The notes under the pieces: model-generated | What the model was told of the DNA's origin: nothing | Database searches by the model: none | Seen by the model: the letters and a program-made list of their open reading frames with translations, nothing else | Shown: piece by piece, positions 9,548 to 19,062 of the stretch | Position numbering within the stretch: the stretch's first letter is position 1 | Layout of the letters: every line of letters starts with the position of its first letter | Position numbers and translations under genes: made by a program | Assembly: GCA_947498645.1 (NCBI GenBank) | Contig: CANMKS010000001.1 | Coordinates: 1,154,032 to 1,218,031, forward strand | Source: an uncultured Paracoccaceae bacterium | GTDB lineage: Bacteria; Pseudomonadota; Alphaproteobacteria; Rhodobacterales; Rhodobacteraceae | Reading direction: 5' to 3' | Length of the DNA stretch: 64,000 nucleotides

Positions 9548-10201
9548 ATGTCTCTGCGTATTAACGACACTATCCCTGATTTAACTGTCGAAACCGACCA
9601 GGGCACGTTTTCGCTGCATGACTGGATCGGCGACAGCTGGGCGATTCTGTTTTCGCACCCCAAGGATTTCACACCTGTTTGCACGACCGAATTCGGTGCT
9701 GTTGCGCAACTGGCTGATGAATGGGCAAAGCGTGGGACCAAGGTGATTGGCGTCAGTGTTGATGGCGTTGAAGACCACAAGAAGTGGAAAGGCGATATCG
9801 AGGCTGTTGGCGGTGCCCCTGCGGGGTTCCCGATCATTGCCGACGCTGGATTGGAAGTGTCCAAGGCGTTCGATATGCTGCCGGCAGAAGCCTACCTGCC
9901 CGATGGGCGCACGCCCGCCGACAGTGCAACTGTGCGTTCGGTCTTTATCATTGGGCCTGACAAACAGCTTAAGTTGTCCATGACCTATCCCATGACCGTT
10001 GGTCGCAACTTTGCCGAAGTTTTGCGCGCGCTGGATGGTTTGCAAACTTCAACAGGGCGCGGCGTTGCGACACCGGCCAACTGGAACGTGGGTGATGATG
10101 TGATCATTCCCGCAACGGTCAGCGATGAGGACGCCAAGGCGAAATTTGGCGATTTCACTAAAGTGCTGCCGTATCTCCGGACAACGCAGTTGAAAGACTG
10201 A
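9548..10201 (+). CDS. 1-Cys peroxiredoxin (Prx6 type)
   Basis: 217 residues from the ATG at 9548, which is preceded by AGAGAGG at a good distance. The frame stays open further upstream, but that part overlaps the divergent aldehyde dehydrogenase start and looks non-coding. The peroxidatic Cys45 is in DFTPVCTTEF. Length and the C-terminal arm (ATVSDEDAKAKFGDFTKVLPYLR) fit the Prx6/AhpC-TSA long form, which reduces peroxides in the cytoplasm. It lies beside the aldehyde dehydrogenase and a dioxygenase, a small group of detoxification genes, but it is read divergently. Confidence 0.93.
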   Translation: MSLRINDTIPDLTVETDQGTFSLHDWIGDSWAILFSHPKDFTPVCTTEFGAVAQLADEWAKRGTKVIGVSVDGVEDHKKWKGDIEAVGGAPAGFPIIADAGLEVSKAFDMLPAEAYLPDGRTPADSATVRSVFIIGPDKQLKLSMTYPMTVGRNFAEVLRALDGLQTSTGRGVATPANWNVGDDVIIPATVSDEDAKAKFGDFTKVLPYLRTTQLKD

Positions 10202-10214
10202 TCGCATTGAACGT

Positions 10215-10242
10215 GCAGGCCTGTCGAGCGTGATGGGCCTGC
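10215..10242 (+). terminator. Hairpin after the peroxiredoxin gene
   Basis: GCAGGCC and GGCCTGC form a seven-base stem about 14 bases after the peroxiredoxin stop. The loop is long and there is no T-run, so termination is uncertain. Confidence 0.3.
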
Positions 10243-10317
10243 GACATGTACCAACGACCGGTCTGGCATTTTGGACCCACTCAATTCAACGCCACTAGAG
10301 GGTCGCAATTTACTCCT

Positions 10318-11205
10318 ATGACCAGCTCCGCCATTCCGTCGATCAGTGTTGTTATTCCCACTTTCCACGATTGGGACAGGCTTGCGCTTTGCCTCCGGGC
10401 ACTGTCGCGTCAGTCACTCAGCCAAGGCGCGTTTGAGGTGATAGTAGCCAACAATGCACCTGACGATCCGCCACCGGAAACCTTTGACGTCGCAGCCAAC
10501 ACACGCGTCATTCCTGTGCCCGAACGTGGGTCTTACGCTGCACGCAATGCCGCACTGAAAGAGACCCGCGCCGCCCTGATTGCGTTTACAGATTCAGACT
10601 GCATCCCGGATGAAAACTGGCTGTCAAATGCGGTGACCTTATTGGATGAGCGGCAAGATGTTGGTGTTGTTGCCGGTGCAATTGATCTTTTCTGGAAGGG
10701 TGCGCGGCCAACAGCAGTTGAGTTATGTGACAGCGCGTTCTTCTTGCAGCAGGAAAGATATGTCGCCGACGGGTTCGGGGCGACGGCGAATGTGATCACG
10801 CGTCGATCCGTCATCAATGGCGTTGGTGAATTTGATGCGTCGCTCATGTCGGGTGGCGATAAGGAATGGACGATGCGCGCCGTTAGAGCGGGATATGAAC
10901 TGGTGTATGGACCAGATATCAAGGTGCAGCATCCAGCCCGATCTGATCTTTCATCAATCCTGAAGAAGTCGCGCCGTCTTGCGGGGGGTGTGATTGCCAA
11001 GAAAAAGGCCGCCGGCAAGCGGTTCCTGATCCCACAATTTGATCGCCTTATCCCTTCGGTTCGCGTGGCGCGTAAAATCTATCAACGCGAGGGGATAGGT
11101 CTGTGGGACGGGATACGCGTGTGGTGCGTCTTCTATGTGATCCGCGTCGCCGTCTTGCTAGAGCAAATCCGGCTGCTACTGCCCTGGAGCAAGTATCAGA
11201 CCTGA
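10318..11205 (+). CDS. Family 2 glycosyltransferase
   Basis: 295 residues if started at the ATG at 10318, where the protein opens with PSISVVIPTFHDW, the standard GT-A beginning. An in-frame ATG at 10246 would add 24 residues that do not look like the family. The DxD-type metal site is DSDC (FTDSDCIPDENW), and SGGDKEWTMRAVRAGY matches the acceptor-side ED-like region. The C-terminal segment is basic and then hydrophobic (IRVWCVFYVIRVAVLLEQI), so the protein may attach to the inner membrane. It probably adds a sugar to a surface glycan. Donor and acceptor are unknown, and no glycan cluster adjoins it. Confidence 0.85.
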   Translation: MTSSAIPSISVVIPTFHDWDRLALCLRALSRQSLSQGAFEVIVANNAPDDPPPETFDVAANTRVIPVPERGSYAARNAALKETRAALIAFTDSDCIPDENWLSNAVTLLDERQDVGVVAGAIDLFWKGARPTAVELCDSAFFLQQERYVADGFGATANVITRRSVINGVGEFDASLMSGGDKEWTMRAVRAGYELVYGPDIKVQHPARSDLSSILKKSRRLAGGVIAKKKAAGKRFLIPQFDRLIPSVRVARKIYQREGIGLWDGIRVWCVFYVIRVAVLLEQIRLLLPWSKYQT

Positions 11206-11215
11206 TTTCGCAAAT

Positions 11216-11242
11216 GGGCCCCGCGTCGTGGCGGGCCCCACC
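11216..11242. terminator. GC-rich hairpin between convergent genes
   Basis: The segment between the glycosyltransferase stop (11205) and the end of the convergent outer-membrane gene (11259) holds GGGCCCC and GGGCCCC arms that can pair with one bulge. It could serve both genes. No clear T-run is seen, so this is a tentative call. Confidence 0.4.
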
Positions 11243-11258
11243 CGAAAACATGTGTCGG

Positions 11259-11849
11259 TTAGAAACGATAGCTGACCGCGATCCCTGCATAAGGCAAAGC
11301 CGGCAGGTCGGACAGGTCATCATTCAGAGAGTCAATCTCATCCTGAACGGCGGTGTCTGTACTGTCTGAGCTGGCCTCCAATGAAGAGATGACGATGCCG
11401 ATATCGCCGGAGAATGACCAGCCCGGCGCGAATTCTGTATTGAACCCTGTGGTGATAACCGGCGCAATGTCGTTCTTCAGCGCGATTTCACCGTCAAAGC
11501 TTTCAGGCCCAACAAAGTCACCTGAAATCTCGGAGTTTGACAGCAGCAAACCACCCGACACCCGCCAGGCATTTAGTAGCGGATAATAGTCAGCAAAAAC
11601 AGCAACGCCGCCAAGCTTTGCTTCTCCATCGACGTCGTAGTCCTCAAAATCGAAGGTCTCGCTCTCGTTGATCCCGCCCATGATCATACCGCGTACGCCC
11701 AGATTGGGTGCCGCGCGATATTCGCCGTGCAGGGAAGGGCCGAAGGTGGTGATACCTGCGCCGACCGACGTTTCGCCGACGTCCTGCGCATTAAGTACGG
11801 ATCCTGTGATTGTGAGGGCTGATGCAGCCAACAATGTTCTAAATATCAT
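11259..11849 (-). CDS. Small outer-membrane beta-barrel protein
   Basis: 196 residues from the ATG at 11849, chosen because AGAGGA precedes it by seven bases and a signal peptide follows (LLAASALTITGSVLNAQ). A longer frame from 11891 adds a His-rich stretch that would spoil the signal. The mature part is acidic with repeated barrel-like strands (GVRGMIMGGI, GVAVFADYYPLL, GWSFSGDIGIVIS) and ends in AVSYRF, a typical barrel terminus. It resembles small OmpW/OmpA-like eight-stranded barrels of unknown role. A terminator-like hairpin separates it from the convergent glycosyltransferase. Confidence 0.8.
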   Translation of the reverse strand: MIFRTLLAASALTITGSVLNAQDVGETSVGAGITTFGPSLHGEYRAAPNLGVRGMIMGGINESETFDFEDYDVDGEAKLGGVAVFADYYPLLNAWRVSGGLLLSNSEISGDFVGPESFDGEIALKNDIAPVITTGFNTEFAPGWSFSGDIGIVISSLEASSDSTDTAVQDEIDSLNDDLSDLPALPYAGIAVSYRF

Positions 11850-11977
11850 CTTGTTGTCCTCTCTATGGTGATGTGGGTCGATACAATGCAATCGTTAAAA
11901 TACTTGATGCCAACCTCATAGGTTACTGGCAGAGCCATGAATGCAGAGTTGGGCGATTTTTCGCCGCTCTAAGGGCA

Positions 11978-12011
11978 AAAAAACACCCGGTCAAACTGAC
12001 CGGGTGTTTTT
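11978..12011 (-). terminator. Rho-independent terminator of pnp
   Basis: AAAACACCCGGTCA pairs with TGACCGGGTGTTTT around a three-base loop, a 14-base stem flanked by A and T runs. It lies about 25 bases after the pnp stop, and its symmetry would let it act in both directions. Confidence 0.92.
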
Positions 12012-12034
12012 GGTTTGTACAATAAGGGGGCGGT

Positions 12035-14167
12035 TTACTCCGCCGCCTCCTCTTTGGTGATCTCTTCGCCAGTTTCCTGATCAACCATCTTCATGGCCAG
12101 ACGGACCTTGCCGCGATCATCAAAGCCAAGCAGCTTGACCCAAACTTCCTGACCTTCCTTGAGGACATCAGAAGGATGGTTCAGACGACGGTTTTCGATC
12201 TGCGAGACATGCACCAGACCATCGCGCTTGCCAAAGAAGTTCACGAAAGCACCAAAGTCGACGACTTTCACGACCGTGCCTTTGTAGATCACGCCTTCTT
12301 CCGGCTCGGCCACGATCGAGTGGATCATGTCATAGGCCCGCTTGATCGCCTCGGCATCGTTGGATGCCAGCTTGATCACGCCATCATCGTTGATGTCGAC
12401 CTTGGCACCGGATGTCTCGACAATCTCGCGGATGACCTTGCCGCCGGACCCGATGACTTCACGGATCTTGTCAGTTGGGATCTGCATCGTCTCGATCTTG
12501 GGTGCATGCACAGAAAATTCCTGTGCGCCGGTCAGGGCTTTGGCCATTTCGCCAAGGATATGCAGACGGCCAGCTTTCGCCTGGGCGAGCGCTTTTGACA
12601 TAATCTCAGGCGTGATGCCTGCGATCTTGATGTCCATCTGCAAGGATGTGATGCCGTTTTCGGTACCCGCAACCTTGAAGTCCATGTCGCCAAGGTGGTC
12701 TTCGTCGCCCAGAATGTCTGACAGGATCGCATAAGACCCGTCATCTTCCATGACCAGACCCATTGCCACACCTGCAACCGGTGCTTTCAACGGCACGCCC
12801 GCATCCATCATGGACAAAGAGCCACCGCAGACGGACGCCATTGAGGACGACCCGTTGGATTCAGTGATCTCTGACACCAGACGGATGGTGTAAGGGAAAT
12901 CCGTTGCCGCGGGCAGAACCGCCTGAAGTGCACGCCATGCCAGCTTACCATGACCAATCTCGCGACGGCCCGGCCCCATCACACGGCCAACTTCACCGAC
13001 AGAGTAGGGTGGGAAGTTGTAGTGCAGCATGAAGTTGGATTTATACATGCCGGTCAGCGCGTCGATCATCTGCTCGTCATCGCCAGTGCCCAACGTGGTC
13101 ACAACCAGACCCTGCGTTTCGCCACGTGTGAACAGAGCAGAACCATGTGTCCGTGGCAGAATGCCGGTTTCAGACACAATCGGACGGATGGTGTCGAGGG
13201 CACGGCCATCAATACGCTTGCCGTTCTTGACGACATCACCGCGCAGAACACTTGATTCCAGCTTTTTCAGGGCCGCACCTAGGTTGCCATCTTCCTGCTG
13301 CTCTTCGGTCAGTGCGTCGATGATTTCCTGCTTGGCGGCTGCAACGGCGGCGGTGCGCTCTTGCTTGTCTGTGATCGCATAGGCGGCACGCATCTTGTCT
13401 TCGCCAGCAGCTTTTACAGCGGCAGACAGGTCAGAGTAATCGACCGGCTGGAAGTCAAATGGCTCTTTCGCGCAATCTTCGGCCAGATCAATGATCAGGT
13501 CGATGACAGGCTGGATTTGCTCGTGTGCGAATGTGACCGCACCCAGCATTTCGTCTTCTGTCAGCTCGTAGGCCTCGGATTCGACCATCATCACGGCGTC
13601 TTTGGTGCCGGCGACGACAAGGTCCAGACGCTGCTCGGGGTTCATGCGCAGATTGTGCATGTCGTCGATTTCGGGGTTCAGGATGTATTCACCGTCTTCA
13701 TAACCAACGCGGCAGGCGGCGATCGGTCCCATGAAGGGGGCGCCGGATATGGTCAGCGCCGCAGAGGCTGCGATCATCGCAACCATGTCGGGGTCGTTAA
13801 CCATGTCGTGTGACAGCACCGTGCACATCACCAGAACTTCGTTCTTGAAGCCGGGGACGAACAGCGGGCGAATGGGACGGTCGATCAAGCGGGCAGTCAG
13901 CGTCTCTTTCTCGGTGGGACGCGCTTCGCGCTTGAAAAAGCCGCCAGGCACTTTACCGGCGGCATAGTATTTCTCTTGGTAGTGGACGGTCAGCGGGAAA
14001 AAATCCTGCCCCGGCTTTTGCTTACGTGCATAAGTCACGTTCGCCATGACGCTGGTTTCACCCAATGTCGCGATGACAGAGCCATCGGCTTGGCGGGCAA
14101 CCTTGCCCGTTTCCAGTGACAGCGTTTCCTCGCCCCACTGAATTGATTTCTTCACTTCATTAAACAT
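12035..14167 (-). CDS. pnp: Polynucleotide phosphorylase
   Basis: 710 residues. PNPase degrades RNA from the 3' end using phosphate and works with RNase E in the degradosome. Two RNase PH-like domains (starting [18 protein letters not shown] and [19 protein letters not shown]) flank the helical linker. A KH domain follows ([20 protein letters not shown]), then an S1 domain ([20 protein letters not shown]), and the C-terminus is acidic. In most alphaproteobacteria pnp directly follows rpsO. Here four plus-strand genes lie between them, so pnp needs its own promoter in the 340-base region upstream. Confidence 0.98.
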   Translation of the reverse strand: MFNEVKKSIQWGEETLSLETGKVARQADGSVIATLGETSVMANVTYARKQKPGQDFFPLTVHYQEKYYAAGKVPGGFFKREARPTEKETLTARLIDRPIRPLFVPGFKNEVLVMCTVLSHDMVNDPDMVAMIAASAALTISGAPFMGPIAACRVGYEDGEYILNPEIDDMHNLRMNPEQRLDLVVAGTKDAVMMVESEAYELTEDEMLGAVTFAHEQIQPVIDLIIDLAEDCAKEPFDFQPVDYSDLSAAVKAAGEDKMRAAYAITDKQERTAAVAAAKQEIIDALTEEQQEDGNLGAALKKLESSVLRGDVVKNGKRIDGRALDTIRPIVSETGILPRTHGSALFTRGETQGLVVTTLGTGDDEQMIDALTGMYKSNFMLHYNFPPYSVGEVGRVMGPGRREIGHGKLAWRALQAVLPAATDFPYTIRLVSEITESNGSSSMASVCGGSLSMMDAGVPLKAPVAGVAMGLVMEDDGSYAILSDILGDEDHLGDMDFKVAGTENGITSLQMDIKIAGITPEIMSKALAQAKAGRLHILGEMAKALTGAQEFSVHAPKIETMQIPTDKIREVIGSGGKVIREIVETSGAKVDINDDGVIKLASNDAEAIKRAYDMIHSIVAEPEEGVIYKGTVVKVVDFGAFVNFFGKRDGLVHVSQIENRRLNHPSDVLKEGQEVWVKLLGFDDRGKVRLAMKMVDQETGEEITKEEAAE

Positions 14168-14506
14168 GATGTTTTCCTAGTTGGCCTCATTGGGCCTTTT
14201 TGCGTAGGGGGCGTATTCCCCCTCATCCCCATATCTTGCTATGGCGCTGGGATGCGGGCGCCTGCTTCTCAAGATTTGCGGGACTTAGCGGGTTTTAGGC
14301 GGTTTGGGAAGGGGGGCTGCCCTTGTTGGGTGACTTCACGACAAACGTAGAAAGTCGCCGACGGCGATTCATCTTATTCAGGCCAAATTGTGAACAAAAT
14401 GTTTTACCAGAACACTCCTGAGCGCTTTCGAGGGCATAGATTTCGTGTAGTTGATCGAAATTGCGCCTACTGTTGGCAAATTGAGAACAATTGTCCGGAT
14501 AATCAC
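14168..14506. other. Intergenic region between pnp and the small membrane protein gene
   Basis: About 340 bases lie between divergent genes. The pnp leader on the minus strand contains a short GGCC/GGCC inverted repeat near 14182-14200. This could be a processing or autoregulation site, as known for pnp leaders in other bacteria. The half near 14370-14506 is AT-richer and should hold the promoter of the three-gene cassette. I saw no further gene in it. Confidence 0.5.
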
Positions 14507-14737
14507 ATGAAACCCATTCTGACCCTCAGCATCGTCTATGTCTTCGTGATGTCGGCACCTGCCATGGCATATATTGACCCGGTGACGGGCAGCTTCCTAT
14601 TGCAAGCGATCATCGGTGGTTTTGCGACTGCGCTGGTTGCCATTCGCCGCGTAAGAGAAAAGCTCCTGACCCTTCTTGGTATCCGAAAAGCACAAACTGA
14701 TGATGTTGGGGCGTCTGAGGACAAGTCAGAATCATGA
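14507..14737 (+). CDS. Small membrane protein of the YIDPxTGS type
   Basis: 76 residues from the ATG at 14507, which gives a signal-like N-terminus (LSIVYVFVMSAPAMA). The motif AYIDPVTGSFLLQ follows, then one hydrophobic segment (AIIGGFATALVAI), a basic patch (RRVREKLLTLLGIRK) and an acidic tail. A longer in-frame start at 14390 lacks this logic. From memory, small proteins with a YIDPGTGS signature occur beside membrane sulfatase/LtaS-like genes in several phyla, with no known function. The stop overlaps the next ATG by four bases, so it is coupled to the methyltransferase. It may be an accessory subunit of the enzyme encoded two genes downstream. Confidence 0.72.
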   Translation: MKPILTLSIVYVFVMSAPAMAYIDPVTGSFLLQAIIGGFATALVAIRRVREKLLTLLGIRKAQTDDVGASEDKSES

Positions 14738-16146
14738 GGTCTCCAGAGCGGGACCCCGGATCCTTTCGGGATCCGTCGGGGTATGTCTTTACGGAAGGTA
14801 GCCGTATCCTGCGGGCCGTCATGGCTCCGGCGGAAAAGACGTTCGGTGAAATTTATCGAAGTGGCCTTCTGCGCGAACTTGCAGACAAGAATTTGATGAT
14901 TGACTGCGTGCGCATTGATGCTGATGCAGAAATGCTGTCACAGTACAGGGGCGCACGCGGCGATACGGCTGTGGCGCTCTATGAACACCCCCGCGTGCCG
15001 ATGCTGACCTATCCGTATGAGTGGTGCTTTTCGCAACTAAAAGACGCGGCCCTTGCACATTTGGATTTACAGCTTGCAGCGCTTGAAAAGGGGTACGAAC
15101 TGTCCGATGCAACAGCATATAACATGCAATTCATCGACGGTCGTCCCGTGCACATTGATGCGATGTCACTGCGTCCCTACGTCGATGGCGTTCACTGGTC
15201 GGGGTACAACCAGTTTTGCCGCCAGTTCCTGTTGCCCCTTTTGCTAGAAGCATGGGCCGGTGTTGCATTTCAGGGTATTTATCGTGGGTCCCTCGACGGT
15301 ATTTCGTTCGAAGACGCTCTAGCTATTCTGCCGCGACGCAAGATTTTCACCTCGGCTAGCGGTATCATGCACGTCTATCTGCATGGCCGCGCGGTCCTTG
15401 CAAAATCGTCAAAGGCCGAGAAACAGGTCGATCTAGACCGGAAGCTGCCCAAAACGCGATATGTAGCTATGATTCAACAGTTGCGCGACTTTATCGGCGG
15501 ACTTGAGTCAGCCAAGAGGCCCTCCAGCTATTGGAATACCTACGCCACCATCAACAGCTATTCAGAGCCAATGCGTGATACCAAGTTGCAATTCGTCAAG
15601 GATTGGGCGGCATCGGCGAAACCAGATCTTATCTGGGACATCGGCGGAAATACCGGTGACTTTTCTTTGGCCGCCATCGAGGGCGGGGCTGGGGCATCCG
15701 TTGTTCTTGATGGTGATCTTGATTCATTGGAACGTGCCTACAGATTGCGCGTCAGGAAGGGCGAAAAACTGCTTCCGATGCTGATGAACTTGGTCGATCC
15801 AACGCCAAACATGGGCTGGCGGCAAGTCGAGCGGAAGGGTTTGAATGAACGGGCCGACGCGGACGGCGTGATCGCACTGGCCGTGATTCACCACATGTGT
15901 ATCGGTGGCAACCTGCCACTGGCCGAAGCATTACGCTGGCTGCTTTCGCTGGCGCCGACGGGTGTTATCGAATTCGTTCCAAAGGGTGACCCGATGGTCG
16001 ATCAGTTGCTGGCCGTTCGTGACGATATCTTTCACGACTATGAAGAGGACGTTTTTCTGAAAACGATCACAGAAAACCACGACATCACCGCAGAACACAA
16101 GTTTGCTGAAAACGGTAGGCTTTTGGTCGGATACAAAGCGAGATGA
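14734..16146 (+). CDS. SAM-dependent methyltransferase with an N-terminal kinase-like region
   Basis: 470 residues. The C-terminal part is a class I methyltransferase: motif I is WDIGGNTGDFS (residues 301-311), the acidic loop is VVLDGDLD, and VIALAVIHHMC lies near motif IV. The first half begins with FRDPSGYVF and contains SDATAYNMQFIDGRP then IDAMSL (near residues 124-145). This has the D-x4-N ... ID spacing of APH/HipA-like kinase catalytic loops. Related proteins have been annotated as nodulation protein NoeA. The substrate is unknown. The start at 14734 overlaps the upstream stop, and the end overlaps the sulfatase-like gene by four bases. The three genes therefore behave as one unit. 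Confidence 0.78.
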   Translation: MRSPERDPGSFRDPSGYVFTEGSRILRAVMAPAEKTFGEIYRSGLLRELADKNLMIDCVRIDADAEMLSQYRGARGDTAVALYEHPRVPMLTYPYEWCFSQLKDAALAHLDLQLAALEKGYELSDATAYNMQFIDGRPVHIDAMSLRPYVDGVHWSGYNQFCRQFLLPLLLEAWAGVAFQGIYRGSLDGISFEDALAILPRRKIFTSASGIMHVYLHGRAVLAKSSKAEKQVDLDRKLPKTRYVAMIQQLRDFIGGLESAKRPSSYWNTYATINSYSEPMRDTKLQFVKDWAASAKPDLIWDIGGNTGDFSLAAIEGGAGASVVLDGDLDSLERAYRLRVRKGEKLLPMLMNLVDPTPNMGWRQVERKGLNERADADGVIALAVIHHMCIGGNLPLAEALRWLLSLAPTGVIEFVPKGDPMVDQLLAVRDDIFHDYEEDVFLKTITENHDITAEHKFAENGRLLVGYKAR

Positions 16147-17591
16147 CCCCTCTACGTCTACGTATGATCGCGTTGGGTGCCCTATCTAGCGCGGCGCTCT
16201 TGCCGCACCTGTCTGCCATGAACTATGGCATAGCGTCATTCGAGATGATTGTTGGGATTACCCTGGCGGTTGGAAGTGGTGTGCTGCTTGGGCTAATCTC
16301 GGTCAGCCGTCTGAGTTTTGGAATCATCTTGGGCGCCCTGATCTATGTTATCTTGGATGCCTTCTTTCTGACGGGTGTTGCGGCGAGTAGCGCCGCCCTT
16401 GTCTGGTGCGTGATGCTCACGCCAATATTGCTGAAATTTGCGCCGAACGGGATTCCGCTTGCGGCTTCTGTCTTTGGGCTCATTTTTGGGCTCCAAGCTT
16501 TCTTTTCGCCAGCAAAGCCACTGTTCGCAGTCCAAGCTGCGGAGGTCGCGGTAGATGAGCCGAAACCGGGTTTTGCATACCTCCATATTGTCTTGGACGA
16601 ACAGATGTCGCCGACGGCAACGGTTCCCGGACTGACGCCAATCCCCGCCGCAGACATTGTTTTGGCGACCTATCGTGACAATGGATTCAAGACCTATGCG
16701 CACGCTGACTCAATTTGGCCGATGACTTTCATTGCTTTGACTGCAATGTTCGGACTGACAGATGATCTCGACAATTTCACCGAAGATCTTGATCGGGTCA
16801 CCCACGACTATTCCGTTGCAGACAATGCCATGGTCCGGCGGTTGGCGGCAAACGGCTTCTCCACAACAATCATAGAAAGTGACTACATCGGGTTGTGTAG
16901 TGATAACCCGACTGTGAACTGCCACACATACAGTTCCAGGGCCAATGCCGCCATTCTTGAAGAGATGGACCTTTCGCTCTGGGATCGGTTGGATCTGATG
17001 TTTGTAAACCTGCATGAAGGGTACGCTTGGCGTGGGCAGGAGCTGTTCGCCTATCGCAGCGTCGTTGACGCTGTGACACGGCTGCGGGGATATGCCGAGC
17101 CGGTGACGCGCGGTCAGGTCACGATGACCATGACTGGCATGAAAATCTTGGATGACCTCGCTGTCACTGCGCCAAACCTCGAGCCGGGCGAGGCGCTGAT
17201 AGCGCATGTCATTGCTCCGCATTATCCGTATGTTTTTGACCGCGAATGCAATTTTTTGAATCTGGATGACTGGCGCAATCCTGTCCGATATGAATTAGAG
17301 CCGAACGCTGCCCGCTCTTATGTTGCGTTTTGGGAGCAGTCGATCTGCGTACACAACAAGATCGAAGCGATCCTTGCGGCAGTCGAAGACCGCGACGATA
17401 TCGTCATCCTGATTCACGGAGATCACGGGGCACGCGTGCTGTCAAAAAGGCCGGAGAGGACGCGGAATGATCTACAGGCCACGTTCCTTGCCATCAAGGG
17501 ACCCAACATCGCGCCTGAATTGCTCTTGGATACGGTCAACCTTCAAACGACCTTTGCCGAAGAGTTTAACGCGATTTTCGGGCCCGATTGA
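16143..17591 (+). CDS. Membrane-bound sulfatase/phosphoethanolamine transferase-like enzyme
   Basis: 482 residues. About four membrane helices fill residues 1-123, followed by a periplasmic alkaline-phosphatase-superfamily domain. Metal-site candidates are Asp152 (IVLDEQM), APHYPY (His360) and IHGDHGARV (Asp427, His428). A Thr at 195 or 200 in WPMTFIALTAMFG is the likely nucleophile. The layout is like LtaS, OpgB and EptA enzymes that move a charged head group onto a glycan or lipid. The product is unknown. It is coupled to the methyltransferase by a four-base overlap. No terminator is obvious after it. Confidence 0.8.
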   Translation: MTPLRLRMIALGALSSAALLPHLSAMNYGIASFEMIVGITLAVGSGVLLGLISVSRLSFGIILGALIYVILDAFFLTGVAASSAALVWCVMLTPILLKFAPNGIPLAASVFGLIFGLQAFFSPAKPLFAVQAAEVAVDEPKPGFAYLHIVLDEQMSPTATVPGLTPIPAADIVLATYRDNGFKTYAHADSIWPMTFIALTAMFGLTDDLDNFTEDLDRVTHDYSVADNAMVRRLAANGFSTTIIESDYIGLCSDNPTVNCHTYSSRANAAILEEMDLSLWDRLDLMFVNLHEGYAWRGQELFAYRSVVDAVTRLRGYAEPVTRGQVTMTMTGMKILDDLAVTAPNLEPGEALIAHVIAPHYPYVFDRECNFLNLDDWRNPVRYELEPNAARSYVAFWEQSICVHNKIEAILAAVEDRDDIVILIHGDHGARVLSKRPERTRNDLQATFLAIKGPNIAPELLLDTVNLQTTFAEEFNAIFGPD

Positions 17592-17847
17592 ACGGCCAGA
17601 ACGCCTGATCAGATCTTGATTGCGAGCTTCATGAACACCTTGCCTGGGACCAGACGGCGGGTACATTTAGCTGTCTGCCCTAACCTGGCAAGGCTGTAGG
17701 CTCTGGACGGTTTGCCAAGAATGAACCCTGTTGAAGGCCGGCGTCACAGCAGCCCGCAATTCTTTTTGCAAATCGCAGAATAAGACCGCTCTCTGGTGCG
17801 TAACCACTGTGGAAACCCACTATGCAACCCAAACAGAGAGTAAGAAG

Positions 17848-18570
17848 ATGACTTTATTGAAATCCACAACATTGGCAGCGCTTTTTGTCACCAGCACCGC
17901 TACTTTTGCAACTGCGCAGGCATTCAACCTTGAGATTGACGGGCTGGATCTGGCCCCATCGATCAGCGATGGTTTCGGCGCCGATGATGATCTAGGACGC
18001 GAGCCGTCTCTGCGTGCCACGGCAGGATACACATTTGCCAATGGCGCAGGTCTGCGTCTGCAATTATGGGACATGGATATGTCCTATGATGAAGGCAAAA
18101 ACGGCAACCCAACCGAAATTCAATCGCAGCAGCTCGACCTGATTGGCTTTAACGAATTTGAGGTGACGCCTGGACTGGATCTTGAGGTCTCGGCCGGGGT
18201 TCGGAAGCTGGACTTTGAAGACTTGAACTTCGCTGACGGTGGCCTGACGAATGCGCATGAATTTGACGGCATTGGCGCTGTTTTTGGCGTAAAGGCGACG
18301 CAGGCCATGTTCGAAAATGGCGGGGTTTACGGCAGCTTTGAAACAGCGGCCTTGTTCGGCGATCTGATCGACAACGGAGACGCTGATCCACAGTCGCATC
18401 TGTCGCAGCTGGCTATCGGGTTGGGCTATGAACACAAATTCTCTGTTGGTCCAACGACCACAACGCTGAAGGTCGGCTATGAGGCGCATCAGTGGACCGG
18501 AATTGAGGACAGTTCTGATGGCGCTTTTGGCTTTGATGGCCTTGTCGTAGGTGCTGCTGTTTCCTTCTAA
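17848..18570 (+). CDS. Outer-membrane beta-barrel protein
   Basis: 240 residues from the ATG at 17848, preceded by AGAGAG. A signal peptide follows (LAALFVTSTATFATAQA). An upstream frame from 17731 is open but lacks a secretion signal at its start. The mature protein has regularly alternating strands (GLRLQLWDMDMSYDEG, LDLEVSAGVRKLDFEDL, TTTLKVGYEAHQWTG) and ends in GLVVGAAVSF, the C-terminal Phe of an outer-membrane barrel. It looks like a small orphan porin-like protein. It is convergent with rpsO and shares its terminator. Confidence 0.8.
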   Translation: MTLLKSTTLAALFVTSTATFATAQAFNLEIDGLDLAPSISDGFGADDDLGREPSLRATAGYTFANGAGLRLQLWDMDMSYDEGKNGNPTEIQSQQLDLIGFNEFEVTPGLDLEVSAGVRKLDFEDLNFADGGLTNAHEFDGIGAVFGVKATQAMFENGGVYGSFETAALFGDLIDNGDADPQSHLSQLAIGLGYEHKFSVGPTTTTLKVGYEAHQWTGIEDSSDGAFGFDGLVVGAAVSF

Positions 18571-18599
18571 GACCAGCAGCATGCCCGAACGAAGAAACA

Positions 18600-18630
18600 A
18601 AAAACGCCCACCATTTGGTGGGCGTTTTTC
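18600..18630. terminator. Bidirectional terminator between the barrel gene and rpsO
   Basis: AAAACGCCCACCA pairs with TGGTGGGCGTTTT, with A and T runs at the two ends. It sits about 30 bases from each convergent stop codon, so it can end both transcripts. Confidence 0.92.
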
Positions 18631-18655
18631 TATTCCTGTGGCTGTTTTTGTCGCT

Positions 18656-18925
18656 TTAGCGACGCAGACCCAGACGCTTGATCAGGTCCTGATAGCGGGC
18701 CTCGTCCTTGCCTTTGGTGTAATCCAGAAGCTTACGGCGCTGGGCGACCATCTTAAGCAGGCCGCGGCGGCCGTGATTGTCTTTTTTGTGGGTCTTGAAG
18801 TGCTCTGTCAGCGTCGCGATGCGGCTGGACAGGATTGCAATTTGCACCTCGGGGGAGCCAGTGTCGCCCTCTTTGGTTGCAAAATCCTTCATGATCTTTG
18901 CTTTATCTTCAGCAGTAATCGACAT
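18656..18925 (-). CDS. rpsO: 30S ribosomal protein S15
   Basis: 89 residues, exactly the family length. S15 binds 16S rRNA helices 20-22 early in 30S assembly. The sequence is canonical: [51 protein letters not shown] and [11 protein letters not shown] good GGAGACC-type ribosome site precedes the ATG. The gene is on the same strand as truB upstream and pnp downstream, but both are displaced by inserted genes. About 137 bases to the RTX gene leave room for its own promoter and for the leader hairpins that S15 often uses to repress itself. Confidence 0.98.
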   Translation of the reverse strand: MSITAEDKAKIMKDFATKEGDTGSPEVQIAILSSRIATLTEHFKTHKKDNHGRRGLLKMVAQRRKLLDYTKGKDEARYQDLIKRLGLRR

Positions 18926-19062
18926 CGGGGTCTCCTTATTTCTAAAGGTTGATGGCGCGATCCGGGATGTCGTCCAGAAAGGCCCGTGGAGGGTCCGACC
19001 AAGGGGAACCTTGTGCGGATGCGTCGCTTTAGGGGGATTCCCCGCAAAAGGAAAGGTTTTTG

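Noticed and set aside
14753-14782. Strong GGATCC-centred hairpin near the start of the methyltransferase gene
   Set aside because: It looked like a terminator, but it has no T-run and lies in the coding sequence for DPGSFRDPSG, a family-like N-terminus.
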